DNA of 11,540 nt from Patescibacteria group bacterium (GTDB lineage Bacteria > Patescibacteriota > Kazan-3B-28). Of the stretch, positions 1 to 7,448 are shown in pieces. A model generated the notes under the pieces. It did no database searches and was not told the origin of the DNA. It was given only the letters and a program-made list of their open reading frames with translations. Position numbers and translations under genes: made by a program. Location: the NCBI GenBank assembly GCA_022703745.1, contig JAKLDB010000002.1, positions 11,211-22,750 of the forward strand, in the 5' to 3' direction. How positions within the stretch are numbered: the stretch's first letter is position 1; every line of letters starts with the position of its first letter.

Positions 1-1415
1 CTTCGTTCCATTTCCGAAACCAGCCATTTCATTGAATTGATTGTTTTGTGCGGATCGACAATGACGGGGGAGAGAAGATGGGGAACATCGTTATAGTTCG
101 TAAACTCTACTCGTTTTGGATCGACTAGAATGAGTCTTAAGTCAGAGGGGGAATTCTGGTATAGCAAACTGACTAGAATATCGTTTAGAAAAACGCTTTT
201 ACCAGCCCCCGTTGCACCGGCAATCAACAAATGAGGCATCCTAAGTAGATCGGTTGCTACTGGCACACCAGCAACATCCCGACCTAAGGGCAAACGCAGA
301 AGTGATTTTGTATTGTTGAAGTTTTCCGACTCCATTACTTCCCGCAGACGTACCAGAGCAGTTTTTTTGTTCGGCACTTCAACACCAACGAGCGAACGTC
401 CTGGAATAGGTGCTTCAATACGAATAGGGTGAGCAGCCAGAGATAGGGCGAGGTCATTAGACAACCCTGAAATTCGAGAGAGCTTAATCCCCGCAGCTGG
501 CTTTAGGGTGTATTGGGTAACGGTAGGACCAACATTTACTTCATGCATCTCTACTGGGATACCAAAGTCTTCTAGAGTTTCTCGGATAATTGAAACATTG
601 TTGGTAATGTTACCGCTATCTACCTTAGTGGTGACATCACTTAAAAGATCTAGAGATGGGGGAGTCCAGTCTCCGCTTGGAACAAAGCGAGGAACAAAGT
701 CTGTATCTTTTTTAACTCCATGAATGACAGGCTTGATTGGCCCTTGAGTTGGCTCATCGGTTTCATCTTCTTCTTTTTCTTTGCGGCCAAGCTTTCCTTT
801 AGGTAAGTTGTCGTTAATCTTTATCTCCGGAATAGCTGGAAGAGAAAACTTTGTTCGCATATATATTTCACGCAGAGGCAACCCGAAGGCAAAGAGGAGT
901 GATACAGCAAAAGCAACAGCAATCAACAAGAATGATGCCCAGAAATCCATCATGCTAATAAGAAAACGTGTAATGAAGTGTCCTAGATAGCCTCCTCCAT
1001 TCCCAGAAGCAGCAAGATCAAAGGCGGTATCTGGACCTGCAAAAACATGGATTAAAGAAGTCAGAGAAACTACAAATAAAATTAGTCCAATAACATTTGC
1101 TAGTTTGAATTTGAAACGAGAAGGGAAAAACATTCCAATACCAGCAATGGCTAATAGAATGGGGAAGACAAAACTAGTCCAGCCAAATCCCAAACGAAGA
1201 CCAGCATAGAATATCTGACCAAAGCTACCAGCTAATCCCAAAATGGCAAGTAAAGTGAAGATACCAACTCCAATTAGAACAATAGCTAAAATCTCTCGAG
1301 TTACCTCGGGATCTAGTTCTAAATCAAAATTCCAGTCCTTTAGGAACTTACTAGTTTGGTATGAGCGATAGCGATATCGCCGAGCCCCAGTTTTTCTTCT
1401 TCTGCGACGCGCCAT
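1..1415 (-). CDS. ftsK: DNA translocase FtsK, N-terminal part (cut by left window edge)
   Basis: FtsK is the membrane-anchored DNA pump that clears chromosome ends from the division septum and helps resolve dimers. I translated 471 codons from an ATG at 1415-1413; the reading frame runs off the left edge, so the C-terminal part of the motor and any gamma DNA-reading domain are not seen. The first 20 residues are very basic (MARRRRRKTG). Four hydrophobic segments follow at about 41-63, 79-97, 105-126 and 152-178. A charged linker (about 200-225) leads to the FtsK alpha domain and then to the motor, with Walker A GATGAGKS at about 400-407. The family motif DPKRVEF and a PHLL element follow before the edge. 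The linker is short compared with E. coli FtsK, so the layout is closer to SpoIIIE-type proteins. There is no Shine-Dalgarno site ahead of the start. The gene is divergent from the secreted-protein gene and lies beyond rnj, as in several Gram-positive lineages. Confidence 0.95.
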   Translation of the reverse strand, partial: MARRRRRKTGARRYRYRSYQTSKFLKDWNFDLELDPEVTREILAIVLIGVGIFTLLAILGLAGSFGQIFYAGLRLGFGWTSFVFPILLAIAGIGMFFPSRFKFKLANVIGLILFVVSLTSLIHVFAGPDTAFDLAASGNGGGYLGHFITRFLISMMDFWASFLLIAVAFAVSLLFAFGLPLREIYMRTKFSLPAIPEIKINDNLPKGKLGRKEKEEDETDEPTQGPIKPVIHGVKKDTDFVPRFVPSGDWTPPSLDLLSDVTTKVDSGNITNNVSIIRETLEDFGIPVEMHEVNVGPTVTQYTLKPAAGIKLSRISGLSNDLALSLAAHPIRIEAPIPGRSLVGVEVPNKKTALVRLREVMESENFNNTKSLLRLPLGRDVAGVPVATDLLRMPHLLIAGATGAGKSVFLNDILVSLLYQNSPSDLRLILVDPKRVEFTNYNDVPHLLSPVIVDPHKTINSMKWLVSEMER

Positions 1416-1434
1416 AGGTGAATTTTACTAGGTA

Positions 1435-1440
1435 ATTATA
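1435..1440 (-). promoter_or_regulatory. Putative -10 element of the ftsK promoter
   Basis: On the minus strand this is a perfect TATAAT, sitting inside GGTATAATTACC. The hexamer 17 bases upstream is TTATCC, a poor -35 (3 of 6). If this -10 is used, transcription would start about 12-14 bases ahead of the ftsK ATG, giving a very short leader. That fits the lack of a Shine-Dalgarno site. The match could be chance in an AT-rich spacer. Confidence 0.5.
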
Positions 1441-1495
1441 CCATAGGAGATACAGAGGGATAACCTACTAAAAAATAAGGCTGGAAGCGGATAAA

Positions 1496-1524
1496 TTGAC
1501 TAGGGTAGTCTGTTGTGTTAGGCT
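1496..1524 (+). promoter_or_regulatory. Putative promoter of the secreted-protein gene
   Basis: The -35 is TTGACT (1496-1501, 5 of 6 to consensus). A 17-base spacer leads to TAGGCT (1519-1524, 3 of 6, with the conserved T1, A2 and T6). The leader to the ATG at 1578 would be about 45 bases. A second TTGACTA copy at 1549-1555 has no -10 at a usable distance. The spacing is good but the -10 is weak, so the call is moderate. Confidence 0.45.
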
Positions 1525-1577
1525 ATTGGCGGCAGGGGGGAGCGTCCCTTGACTATTAGTAATATGGGGGTGGCTCT

Positions 1578-2459
1578 ATGAGAGCCATTATTTTCCTTGT
1601 CACCATCCTAATGGTGGTGATGATATCGGTGGCAGCAGGAGCCACCGACAATGAGCTGACCGTTGTTATCACAGGTAGCAAGGTCGGGCTCGACGAGCCG
1701 ACCACGATTACTCTTGATGGCGCGACCATCGAGGGTTTGATCGAACAAAAGGGCACGAGTTACATCGTCCAGAAACGGACTGATGTCAGGCTCGACCCCC
1801 CGGCTGACCAGGTGGTGATCCATCGCCTGAAAAGATCCAAAGGGATCTTTGGCCAAACCTGCCTATTGGGTGGGGATGATTCCAGTATTGAGGTGCTGGA
1901 AGATGTCTCAACGCTTGGGTTGGGACCCGGTGAAGTTGCTGAGGTGACTTGGCGACTACCGGAAATGATAATGAAGGAGACTGAACTTACAACGGAGATC
2001 ATCCCGCCGGTAGTGGTGAAGTTGCCACCGGAATATCCCGATGGGAAGTATCTACGTCTTTACTGGCGTGGGGAATACGTCGACGATCCAATACCGGTTG
2101 TCGACGTCCGATTTCCAGTCCGCTGGGAGCCAGTAAGCTTATCTGTAATGCGCTTTGATCGCATTCTGTACCAGTGGGAGTTGTGGGGAATTGAGAGATA
2201 CCCCTCAACAACAATTGGCACAGATCAACCTGCACTCCCGTTAGGTTGGGCACCGTCGGGTAAGGAGTTAATGCTCCAGACCCATGACGGCACCATACCG
2301 CCGGCGGGAGAACTAACTCTGTACCTACTACAGAGAGGCATATCGCAGATCCAGTCAGGATATTGTCCGCGGTTGGAACTGCGAATATGTGAGAATCCGC
2401 GGCCTCAGGCTGCAATTCTCACTCGTCACAATGGCGAGTGGGTATGGCTTGGGGGGTAA
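1578..2459 (+). CDS. Unrecognised secreted protein, 293 aa
   Basis: I do not recognise the family. The first 22 or so residues (MRAIIFLVTILMVVMISVAA, then GA) look like a signal peptide: one basic residue, a long hydrophobic core, and small residues before a likely cut near AGA|TDNE. There is no lipobox cysteine and no later membrane span, so the mature protein should be released or held at the surface by other means. The mature part is rich in alternating V, I, L and T with G/P turns, suggesting beta structure. Examples are the stretch GLGPGEVAEVTWRLPE near residue 115 and the tyrosine/tryptophan-rich region near 165-185. Three cysteines are visible, one near residue 95 and two in the C-terminal quarter (GYC...RICENP). 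The end is WVWLGG. The ATG at 1578 follows a purine-rich GGGGGTGG that can act as ribosome binding site. G+C is high: rows at 1681, 2161 and 2281 have 36, 29 and 35 G+C of 60, against 24 of 60 in the rnj row at 3301. It has its own promoter and terminator and lies opposite to both neighbours. Confidence 0.8.
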   Translation: MRAIIFLVTILMVVMISVAAGATDNELTVVITGSKVGLDEPTTITLDGATIEGLIEQKGTSYIVQKRTDVRLDPPADQVVIHRLKRSKGIFGQTCLLGGDDSSIEVLEDVSTLGLGPGEVAEVTWRLPEMIMKETELTTEIIPPVVVKLPPEYPDGKYLRLYWRGEYVDDPIPVVDVRFPVRWEPVSLSVMRFDRILYQWELWGIERYPSTTIGTDQPALPLGWAPSGKELMLQTHDGTIPPAGELTLYLLQRGISQIQSGYCPRLELRICENPRPQAAILTRHNGEWVWLGG

Positions 2460-2479
2460 GTATCGTTTGTACCTAAATA

Positions 2480-2525
2480 CCGGCGCATGCAGAAGCTTTC
2501 GAGCTTCATGTGTGTGCCGGTTTTT
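2480..2525 (+). terminator. Strong rho-independent terminator after the secreted-protein gene
   Basis: The arms 2480-2497 and 2502-2520 pair over 18 positions with a single bulged A (2508). They close on a TTCG loop (2498-2501) and are followed by TTTTT (2521-2525). Three of the pairs are G-T wobbles, which hold in plus-strand RNA but become C-A mismatches on the minus strand. The side facing the minus strand also lacks a clean U tract. The element therefore serves the plus-strand gene ending at 2459 much better than rnj, which ends at 2532. Confidence 0.9.
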
Positions 2526-2531
2526 GATTGC

Positions 2532-4307
2532 CTAGACTTCGATAACAACAGGAAGGACGAGGGGGCGACGTTCGGTTTCGCGGAATAGGAACTCTCCTAT
2601 ATTCTCGCGTAATTTCAGTTTAATATTTCCCCAACCATCAGCAGTTTTGGCGGGATGTTGAGCAAATATCTTCTTTACTTGCTGACGAGTTTTTTCAATT
2701 AGATCACCCTTTTCGCGCATATAGACAAAGCCTCTGGAAATAATGTCGGGACTACCAATGAGTTTTCCTTTCTTATCAACTACCGTGATAAGCACAATCA
2801 TGCCTTCGGTTGCCATGGCTTGACGATCCCTTAGCACTACTTCTTTCACATCGCCAACACCTAGTCCATCAACCATGATCCCACCCACGGGGACTTTTTT
2901 GCCCTTATTCATCTTGCCGTTTTTGAATTCCAGAGTGTCGCCATCCTCAATTACTAAAATATTAGAAGTCGGAACACCCACCTCTAAGGCTAGTTCCCGG
3001 TGGGCAATTAGCATATGGTACTCACCATGCACAGGAGTGAACCAGCGAGGACGGGTAAGGCGAATCATCTCCTTCATTTCCTCTTGGTAGCAGTGGCCTG
3101 TGACATGGATTTGCATCTTTTTGTCGAAAATTACATTAGCACCTTCGCGGTAAAGGTTGTTGATGACAGCGGTGACGGAACGTTCGTTACCAGGAATAGC
3201 AGAAGAGGAGAGTACAACAGTATCTCCTGCTTTTATTTTCACCTGCTTGTGTTCACCGAAAGCCATCCGTTGAAGTGCAGAGCCCTCTTGTCCCTGACTG
3301 CCAGTACTTAAGATAACTACCTGACTGTCTGGTATTTTTTTGACTGAATGAAGGGGGACAAGTAGATCCTTGGGAGTTTTAATGTAGCCCAGATCAGACG
3401 CTACTTGGAAATATTTAATCATGCTTCGGCCTGCAATCGCTATCTTTCTCTTGTATTTAATAGCGGCAGCAACCACATGTTGCATGCGGTCAATTCTAGA
3501 AGCAAAAGATGCCACAATTAAGCGTCCTTTGGTCTTGGCAAAAATCTTCATAAAGGCATCTACGATAACAGTTTCTGAATCGGTTCGGCCTGGAGTGTGA
3601 GCGTTGGTACTTTCGCTTAGTAGTAATAATAGTCGTTCGCGACCAAGAGCTTCGAGTTTGTGATATTCAGCCTTGATACCATCAGGAGGGGTGGGATCAA
3701 ACTTGAAGTCACCTGTGTACATGATTTTCCCATTTGGAGTATCCACGACAATACAAAAAGTATCGGGGATACTGTGATTGATCCGAACAAAGGAGACAGT
3801 AAAGATACCAGCCCTAATTTTGTCATCCGCACCGTAGGTAATAACTCTGACATTTCCTGCATTTCCTGCTTCTTCCAGGTTTACCTTAATAAGAGCTGCT
3901 GCTAGTCGGGGAGCGTAAACTGGCACACCAAGTTTCGGGGCAAGATGCTGGATAGCTCCAATATGGTCTTCGTGTCCATGGGTAATAAAAATACCGCGGA
4001 GCTTTTTGATGTTCTTTTCTAAATAGGCAGGATCGGGAATAACATAGTCGATTCCAAGCATGGTTTCGTCTGGCATCATCATCCCGCAATCCAGTACGAC
4101 AATATCATTGCCATATTCAATAGCAATCATGTTTTTACCCATGTCACCAACTCCACCTAGCGGAATTATTCGAAGCATTTTGCTAGACTTGCCGACAACT
4201 TCTTTTTGGGAAGATCTGGTTGAGCGAGGCTTGGAATGATTTGGCCTACCTCTATAAGACGGATGGGAACTTTTTCGATCAGGAGTTGGATTAAATGATT
4301 TCTTCAT
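2532..4307 (-). CDS. rnj: Ribonuclease J (metallo-beta-lactamase/beta-CASP RNase), 591 aa
   Basis: RNase J combines 5'-to-3' exonuclease and endonuclease activity and drives mRNA decay and rRNA maturation in many bacteria without RNase E. The metallo-beta-lactamase core starts near residue 44 (MLRIIPLGGVGDMGKNM). It carries HGHEDH at 110-115, NHSIPD from 177, and the metal-binding TGDFKFD at 198-204. The beta-CASP domain includes SESTNA near 231, ASFASRIDRMQHV at 267-279 and STGSQGQE at 334-341. The last zinc-site motif HVTGH is at 401-405, and PVHGEYHML follows at 425-433. A C-terminal domain fills about 460-591. Ahead of the core is a 43-residue tail with 12 K/R and only 2 acidic residues. 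The usual E of the GGxxEIGKN motif is D here. The start at 4307 lies 6 bases after the glycosylase stop and has only an A-rich stretch upstream. The internal Met44 is an alternative start that would remove the basic tail. Confidence 0.96.
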   Translation of the reverse strand: MKKSFNPTPDRKSSHPSYRGRPNHSKPRSTRSSQKEVVGKSSKMLRIIPLGGVGDMGKNMIAIEYGNDIVVLDCGMMMPDETMLGIDYVIPDPAYLEKNIKKLRGIFITHGHEDHIGAIQHLAPKLGVPVYAPRLAAALIKVNLEEAGNAGNVRVITYGADDKIRAGIFTVSFVRINHSIPDTFCIVVDTPNGKIMYTGDFKFDPTPPDGIKAEYHKLEALGRERLLLLLSESTNAHTPGRTDSETVIVDAFMKIFAKTKGRLIVASFASRIDRMQHVVAAAIKYKRKIAIAGRSMIKYFQVASDLGYIKTPKDLLVPLHSVKKIPDSQVVILSTGSQGQEGSALQRMAFGEHKQVKIKAGDTVVLSSSAIPGNERSVTAVINNLYREGANVIFDKKMQIHVTGHCYQEEMKEMIRLTRPRWFTPVHGEYHMLIAHRELALEVGVPTSNILVIEDGDTLEFKNGKMNKGKKVPVGGIMVDGLGVGDVKEVVLRDRQAMATEGMIVLITVVDKKGKLIGSPDIISRGFVYMREKGDLIEKTRQQVKKIFAQHPAKTADGWGNIKLKLRENIGEFLFRETERRPLVLPVVIEV

Positions 4308-4313
4308 TCTTTT

Positions 4314-4928
4314 TTAATTAAAAATTGTTACTTGGGTAGTAGAAGTTGGGACAGAGGAGCTAGTTGAAAGTTCCTTAATCTTTTCTAAAATTAAGGGAAT
4401 TCTTTGGATATCTGAAATAAAGACAGCTCGAAGTTTGGGATCGTATAACGCGGCGGCGGGGTGATAAATAGGGTAGAAGATTTTATTTCCAAGCCGTTTC
4501 ACGGTGCCTCGAGCTTGAGAGATTTGCAGATCTGGCAGAAACCAATGCAAGGCATGACGACCGAGTAAGACTATTAGCTTAGGCTCAATTAATTCTAGTT
4601 CACGTTCTAAAAATGGCTTATGTTCTTCCACTTCCTCGGGCAGGGGATCACGATTGTCTGGAGGACGACACTTTACCACGTTGGTAATATATACATCTTC
4701 CCGCTTGAGCCCTATTTGGGTAAGTGCTTCTTCTAAAAGTTTTCCGGCAGCACCCACAAAAGGACGACCAAGTTCGTCTTCTTTTCTCCCCGGCGCTTCA
4801 CCGATAAAGACTATCGGGCTATTGGGGTTGCCTTCTCCCGGCACTGCCTGGATACACCCATCCCTCAGCGAGCAATGATGCTGTTTAATGTCTTTGCAGA
4901 TTTCTTGATACACCGACTGTTTATCCAT
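4314..4928 (-). CDS. udg: Family 4 (type 4) uracil-DNA glycosylase, 204 aa
   Basis: The enzyme removes uracil from DNA to start base excision repair. Motif A is seen as GEAPGRKEDELGRPFVGAAG from residue 43, followed by TNVVKCRPPDNRDPLPEE from 83, the strand IVLLGRHAL near 119-127, and the active-site motif B YHPAAAL at 155-161. Length fits the family. The iron-sulfur ligands are unusual. Family 4 enzymes normally use an N-terminal CxxC pair, the Cys of KCRPP, and a Cys 16 residues later. Here C19 matches the second Cys of the pair and C87 the third, but the first position is Gln16 and the fourth is His103. C11 and C25 are extra cysteines that might compensate. The ATG overlaps the stop of the upstream zinc-ribbon gene by 8 bases, and a GGTGG lies about 9-10 bases upstream. 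The last 15 or so residues are Ser/Thr-rich and not part of the core. Confidence 0.93.
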   Translation of the reverse strand: MDKQSVYQEICKDIKQHHCSLRDGCIQAVPGEGNPNSPIVFIGEAPGRKEDELGRPFVGAAGKLLEEALTQIGLKREDVYITNVVKCRPPDNRDPLPEEVEEHKPFLERELELIEPKLIVLLGRHALHWFLPDLQISQARGTVKRLGNKIFYPIYHPAAALYDPKLRAVFISDIQRIPLILEKIKELSTSSSVPTSTTQVTIFN

Positions 4929-5175
4929 TACTTATTACCCACCAAGTAATTAGGCCTACTATTATTATACCGACTAACCACCAACCTGATACTGGCCTAG
5001 AAGAAACATCTGCCTCTTTGACTATTCTTTCTTTGTCGGTTTGAGGCGGTAAAAAGATTTTACTTTGACGCTCTTTTTGAAGCTGGGGACGTTTAAGCCA
5101 AGCAGCGCACTTTACACAAAAAGTAGCGCTGTTGGAGTTTTCCTCACCGCAATTATGACAACGAAGAGTATTCAT
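4921..5175 (-). CDS. Small zinc-ribbon protein with C-terminal membrane anchor, 84 aa
   Basis: The protein starts MNTLRCHNCGEEN and has four cysteines as C6-x2-C9-x10-C20-x2-C23, a classic zinc-ribbon spacing. A charged, lysine/glutamate-rich linker spans about 28-60. One hydrophobic segment at about 64-82 (WWLVGIIIVGLITWWVI) ends two residues before the C terminus, so this is probably a tail-anchored membrane protein with the zinc ribbon in the cytoplasm. I chose the ATG at 5175, four bases after the pnp stop. A longer frame opens at 5244 but overlaps the conserved end of PNPase, and its added residues show no family pattern. There is no Shine-Dalgarno site, so expression probably depends on translation of pnp, and its stop overlaps the udg start. 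The function is unknown; the zinc ribbon could bind nucleic acid or protein. Confidence 0.8.
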   Translation of the reverse strand: MNTLRCHNCGEENSNSATFCVKCAAWLKRPQLQKERQSKIFLPPQTDKERIVKEADVSSRPVSGWWLVGIIIVGLITWWVISNG

Positions 5176-5179
5176 GGTC

Positions 5180-7330
5180 TTAGCGACGTGGGCGTCGATC
5201 GTCTCTGCGTGGTGGACGTGGCGGACGAGGATCGATTCGGCCACCGTTTAGCACAGCCTTGTGAGAAAGATTAGTGCGACCAAGGTTATCTATTTCGGTA
5301 ACAATAACCTCTAGTGAGTCACCAACTTTGACAACATCCTCCACACGATCAACCCGTTCGTTGGCTAGTTCAGAGATATGGACTAACCCTTCTTTCCCTG
5401 GAAGAATCTCAACGAAAGCACCAAAGTCCATTAGCCGAGTGACTTTACCATTGAACTTTTCACCGACCTCGACTTCACGCATCATGTTGCGGATGGTGTC
5501 GGCTGCTTGTTCTCCAAATTTGGCATCGGTGGAGGTAATGTATACCATACCGTCCTCTTCAATACTAATGTTAGTGACTTGCTTGCCACCAGCTTTATCG
5601 ATAATGTCGTTGATAACTCTTCCTCCGGGTCCGATAACTTCTCCAATTCTATCTTGTGGAATTTTTACCGTGAGCACCCGAGGAGCATATTGGGATAATT
5701 CCTTACGAGGCTCGGCAATGACTTCTGCCATCTTGTCTAATAAGAATAACCTGCCAACCTTAGCTTGAGCCAGCGCATCTTTCATAATCGCAATTGTGAT
5801 ACCCGCGACTTTAATATCCATCTGCAAGGCTGTAACACCGTCTCGGCTACCAGCTACTTTGAAGTCCATATCACCATTGAAGTCTTCAATACCAGCAATA
5901 TCGGTAAGGATCTTGTACTTATCTCCGTCTGTAATAAGACCCATAGCAACACCAGCAATAGGCTTACTAATTGGCACACCGGCATCCATCAAGGAAAGAG
6001 TGCTACCACAAACAGAAGCCATAGAGCTACTCCCATTGCTTGCTAAGATCTCCGATACCACTCGGATCGTGTACGGGAAATCTTCACGAGCGGGGATTAC
6101 TGGTAATAAGGCTCTTTCGGCTAATGCACCGTGACCAACCTCGCGTCGACCTGCTTGGCGAAGAGGTTTTACTTCTCCGGTAGCAAAGGGCGGAAAGTTG
6201 TAGTGGTGCATATAGCGCTTAGTAGTTTCGAATTCCATTGTGTCGAGCATCTGCTCGTCATCCAGTGAGCCTAAAGTTGTAGTGGTTAGTGCTTGAGTTT
6301 CACCGCGAGTGAATAAAGCGGAACCGTGTGGACGAGGAAGTAACCCAACTTCAATTGAAAGCGGACGAATCTCATCTAACTTGCGACCATCTGGACGACG
6401 GTCCTCGACTAAAATATTTCTGCGAACCTCTTCACTCAACGCCTTATTAAAGATATCTGATACGACCAGTTCTGGATTTGTTTCGCTCACAAATTCTTCC
6501 CAAATGTCTTGGCGAAGCTTAGCTAGGCTGGCGTTGCGAACTGTTTTTTCTGGATGATAAATCGCCTCCTGTAATCGAGGTTTAACCTTGCCGATAATTT
6601 GTTCTTTGAGGTCTAAGGGAGTTTCGGAAAAGACAACATCCATCGGTGTAACTCCAAGAGCTTGTGCCATTTCAGCTTGCAACTCCAGAGTTGGTTGGAG
6701 GGACTTATGGCCAAATTCAATTGCCTGTAGAATAACTTCTTCTGGTACTCCGCTAGCACCAGCTTCAACCATCATGATGCCATCTTTCGTTCCTGCAATA
6801 ACAATATCCAACTCACTTTTTTCACGTTGTTCATAGGTGGGATTGATGATGAATTCACCATCTATCCGACCCACTCTAATTCCCGCAACTGGCCCTTTGA
6901 AGGGAATGCCTGTTTGCATCAAAGCGCAGGAAGCAGCGGTAATCCCCAAGATGTCTGGGTCGTTCATGACATCTGCAGACAGAACTGTAACAACCACCTG
7001 TACATCATTGTAAAAGCCCTTTGGGAAAAGGGGGCGAAGGGGACGATCGATAAGCCGAGCCGAGAGGATAGCGTCTTCGCTTGGGCGACCTTCGCGTTTA
7101 ATAAAACGGCTACCAGAAATTTTACCAGCAGCATAAAATCTTTCTTCGAAATCAATTAGAAGAGGGAAGAAGTCTATCCCTTCCCGAGGAGTGGGGGAGA
7201 CTACTGCGGTTGCAAGAACAACAGTATCTCCGAGCCTTAGGGTAACCGAACCACTAGCGAGTTTCGCTAGCTTACCGGTTTCCAGAATCAACTTGGATTC
7301 GCCAAGTTGCGTAGTAAATTGTTGCGACAT
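5180..7330 (-). CDS. pnp: Polyribonucleotide nucleotidyltransferase (PNPase), 716 aa
   Basis: PNPase is a trimeric phosphorolytic 3'-to-5' exoribonuclease that can also add tails to RNA. All expected domains are present in order: a first RNase PH domain (about 5-215, with FEERFYAAGKI and the FIKREGRPSE region), an alpha-helical linker, a second RNase PH domain (about 305-545), a KH domain with IGPGGR near 567, and an S1 domain (about 620-692, with MDFGAFVEI and EGLVHISEL). The aspartates of the GDMDFKVAG and QMDIK segments near 485-505 match the catalytic region. Length is normal. A tail of about 19 residues after the S1 domain has 9 Arg and 6 Pro, a basic disordered end likely to bind RNA or partners. 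A weak Shine-Dalgarno AAAGGT precedes the ATG by 4 bases. The gene follows rpsO, a widely conserved pair, with a structured 118-base leader between them. Confidence 0.97.
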   Translation of the reverse strand: MSQQFTTQLGESKLILETGKLAKLASGSVTLRLGDTVVLATAVVSPTPREGIDFFPLLIDFEERFYAAGKISGSRFIKREGRPSEDAILSARLIDRPLRPLFPKGFYNDVQVVVTVLSADVMNDPDILGITAASCALMQTGIPFKGPVAGIRVGRIDGEFIINPTYEQREKSELDIVIAGTKDGIMMVEAGASGVPEEVILQAIEFGHKSLQPTLELQAEMAQALGVTPMDVVFSETPLDLKEQIIGKVKPRLQEAIYHPEKTVRNASLAKLRQDIWEEFVSETNPELVVSDIFNKALSEEVRRNILVEDRRPDGRKLDEIRPLSIEVGLLPRPHGSALFTRGETQALTTTTLGSLDDEQMLDTMEFETTKRYMHHYNFPPFATGEVKPLRQAGRREVGHGALAERALLPVIPAREDFPYTIRVVSEILASNGSSSMASVCGSTLSLMDAGVPISKPIAGVAMGLITDGDKYKILTDIAGIEDFNGDMDFKVAGSRDGVTALQMDIKVAGITIAIMKDALAQAKVGRLFLLDKMAEVIAEPRKELSQYAPRVLTVKIPQDRIGEVIGPGGRVINDIIDKAGGKQVTNISIEEDGMVYITSTDAKFGEQAADTIRNMMREVEVGEKFNGKVTRLMDFGAFVEILPGKEGLVHISELANERVDRVEDVVKVGDSLEVIVTEIDNLGRTNLSHKAVLNGGRIDPRPPRPPRRDDRRPRR

Positions 7331-7352
7331 AAGACCTTTCTGTTTGGATCAG

Positions 7353-7443
7353 GAGTAAGCCACGAGAGGTAAGAGCTAGGTCAGGAGCGAACATACATTT
7401 GCAATCAAATCTAGATTCACTTCTGACAACCTCTTAGCTACTC
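7353..7443 (-). promoter_or_regulatory. Structured leader RNA ahead of pnp
   Basis: Three nested pairings fold this rpsO-pnp spacer in minus-strand RNA. The outer one is 7353-7360 with 7437-7443 (7 bp, one bulged A). The middle one is 7370-7375 with 7431-7436 (6 bp). The inner one is 7380-7384 with 7423-7427 (5 bp). All pairs are Watson-Crick. The middle arm can instead pair as 7365-7370 with 7429-7434 (6 bp), so two folds compete. No U tract follows, so it is not a terminator. In E. coli the pnp leader forms a hairpin cut by RNase III and used for PNPase autoregulation; the same role here is inference from position. Confidence 0.5.
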
Positions 7444-7448
7444 GACAC

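Noticed and set aside
1531..1556. GC-rich hairpin between the promoter and start of the secreted-protein gene (GGGA-GCG-TCCC)
   Set aside because: Only four Watson-Crick pairs plus two wobbles; too small to call a regulatory element, and not followed by a T tract.
1999..2415. 138-residue open frame on the minus strand opposite the secreted-protein gene
   Set aside because: It lies wholly antisense to a gene with signal peptide, ribosome binding site and terminator, and its own product shows no domain or start signal.
5176..5244. Longer start for the zinc-ribbon protein
   Set aside because: It would overlap the end of pnp by 65 bases and adds no recognisable sequence; the ATG at 5175 directly follows the pnp stop.
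5274..5768. 164-residue plus-strand open frame inside pnp
   Set aside because: Antisense shadow of the conserved KH and catalytic regions of PNPase; very Ser/Thr-rich, with no start signals.
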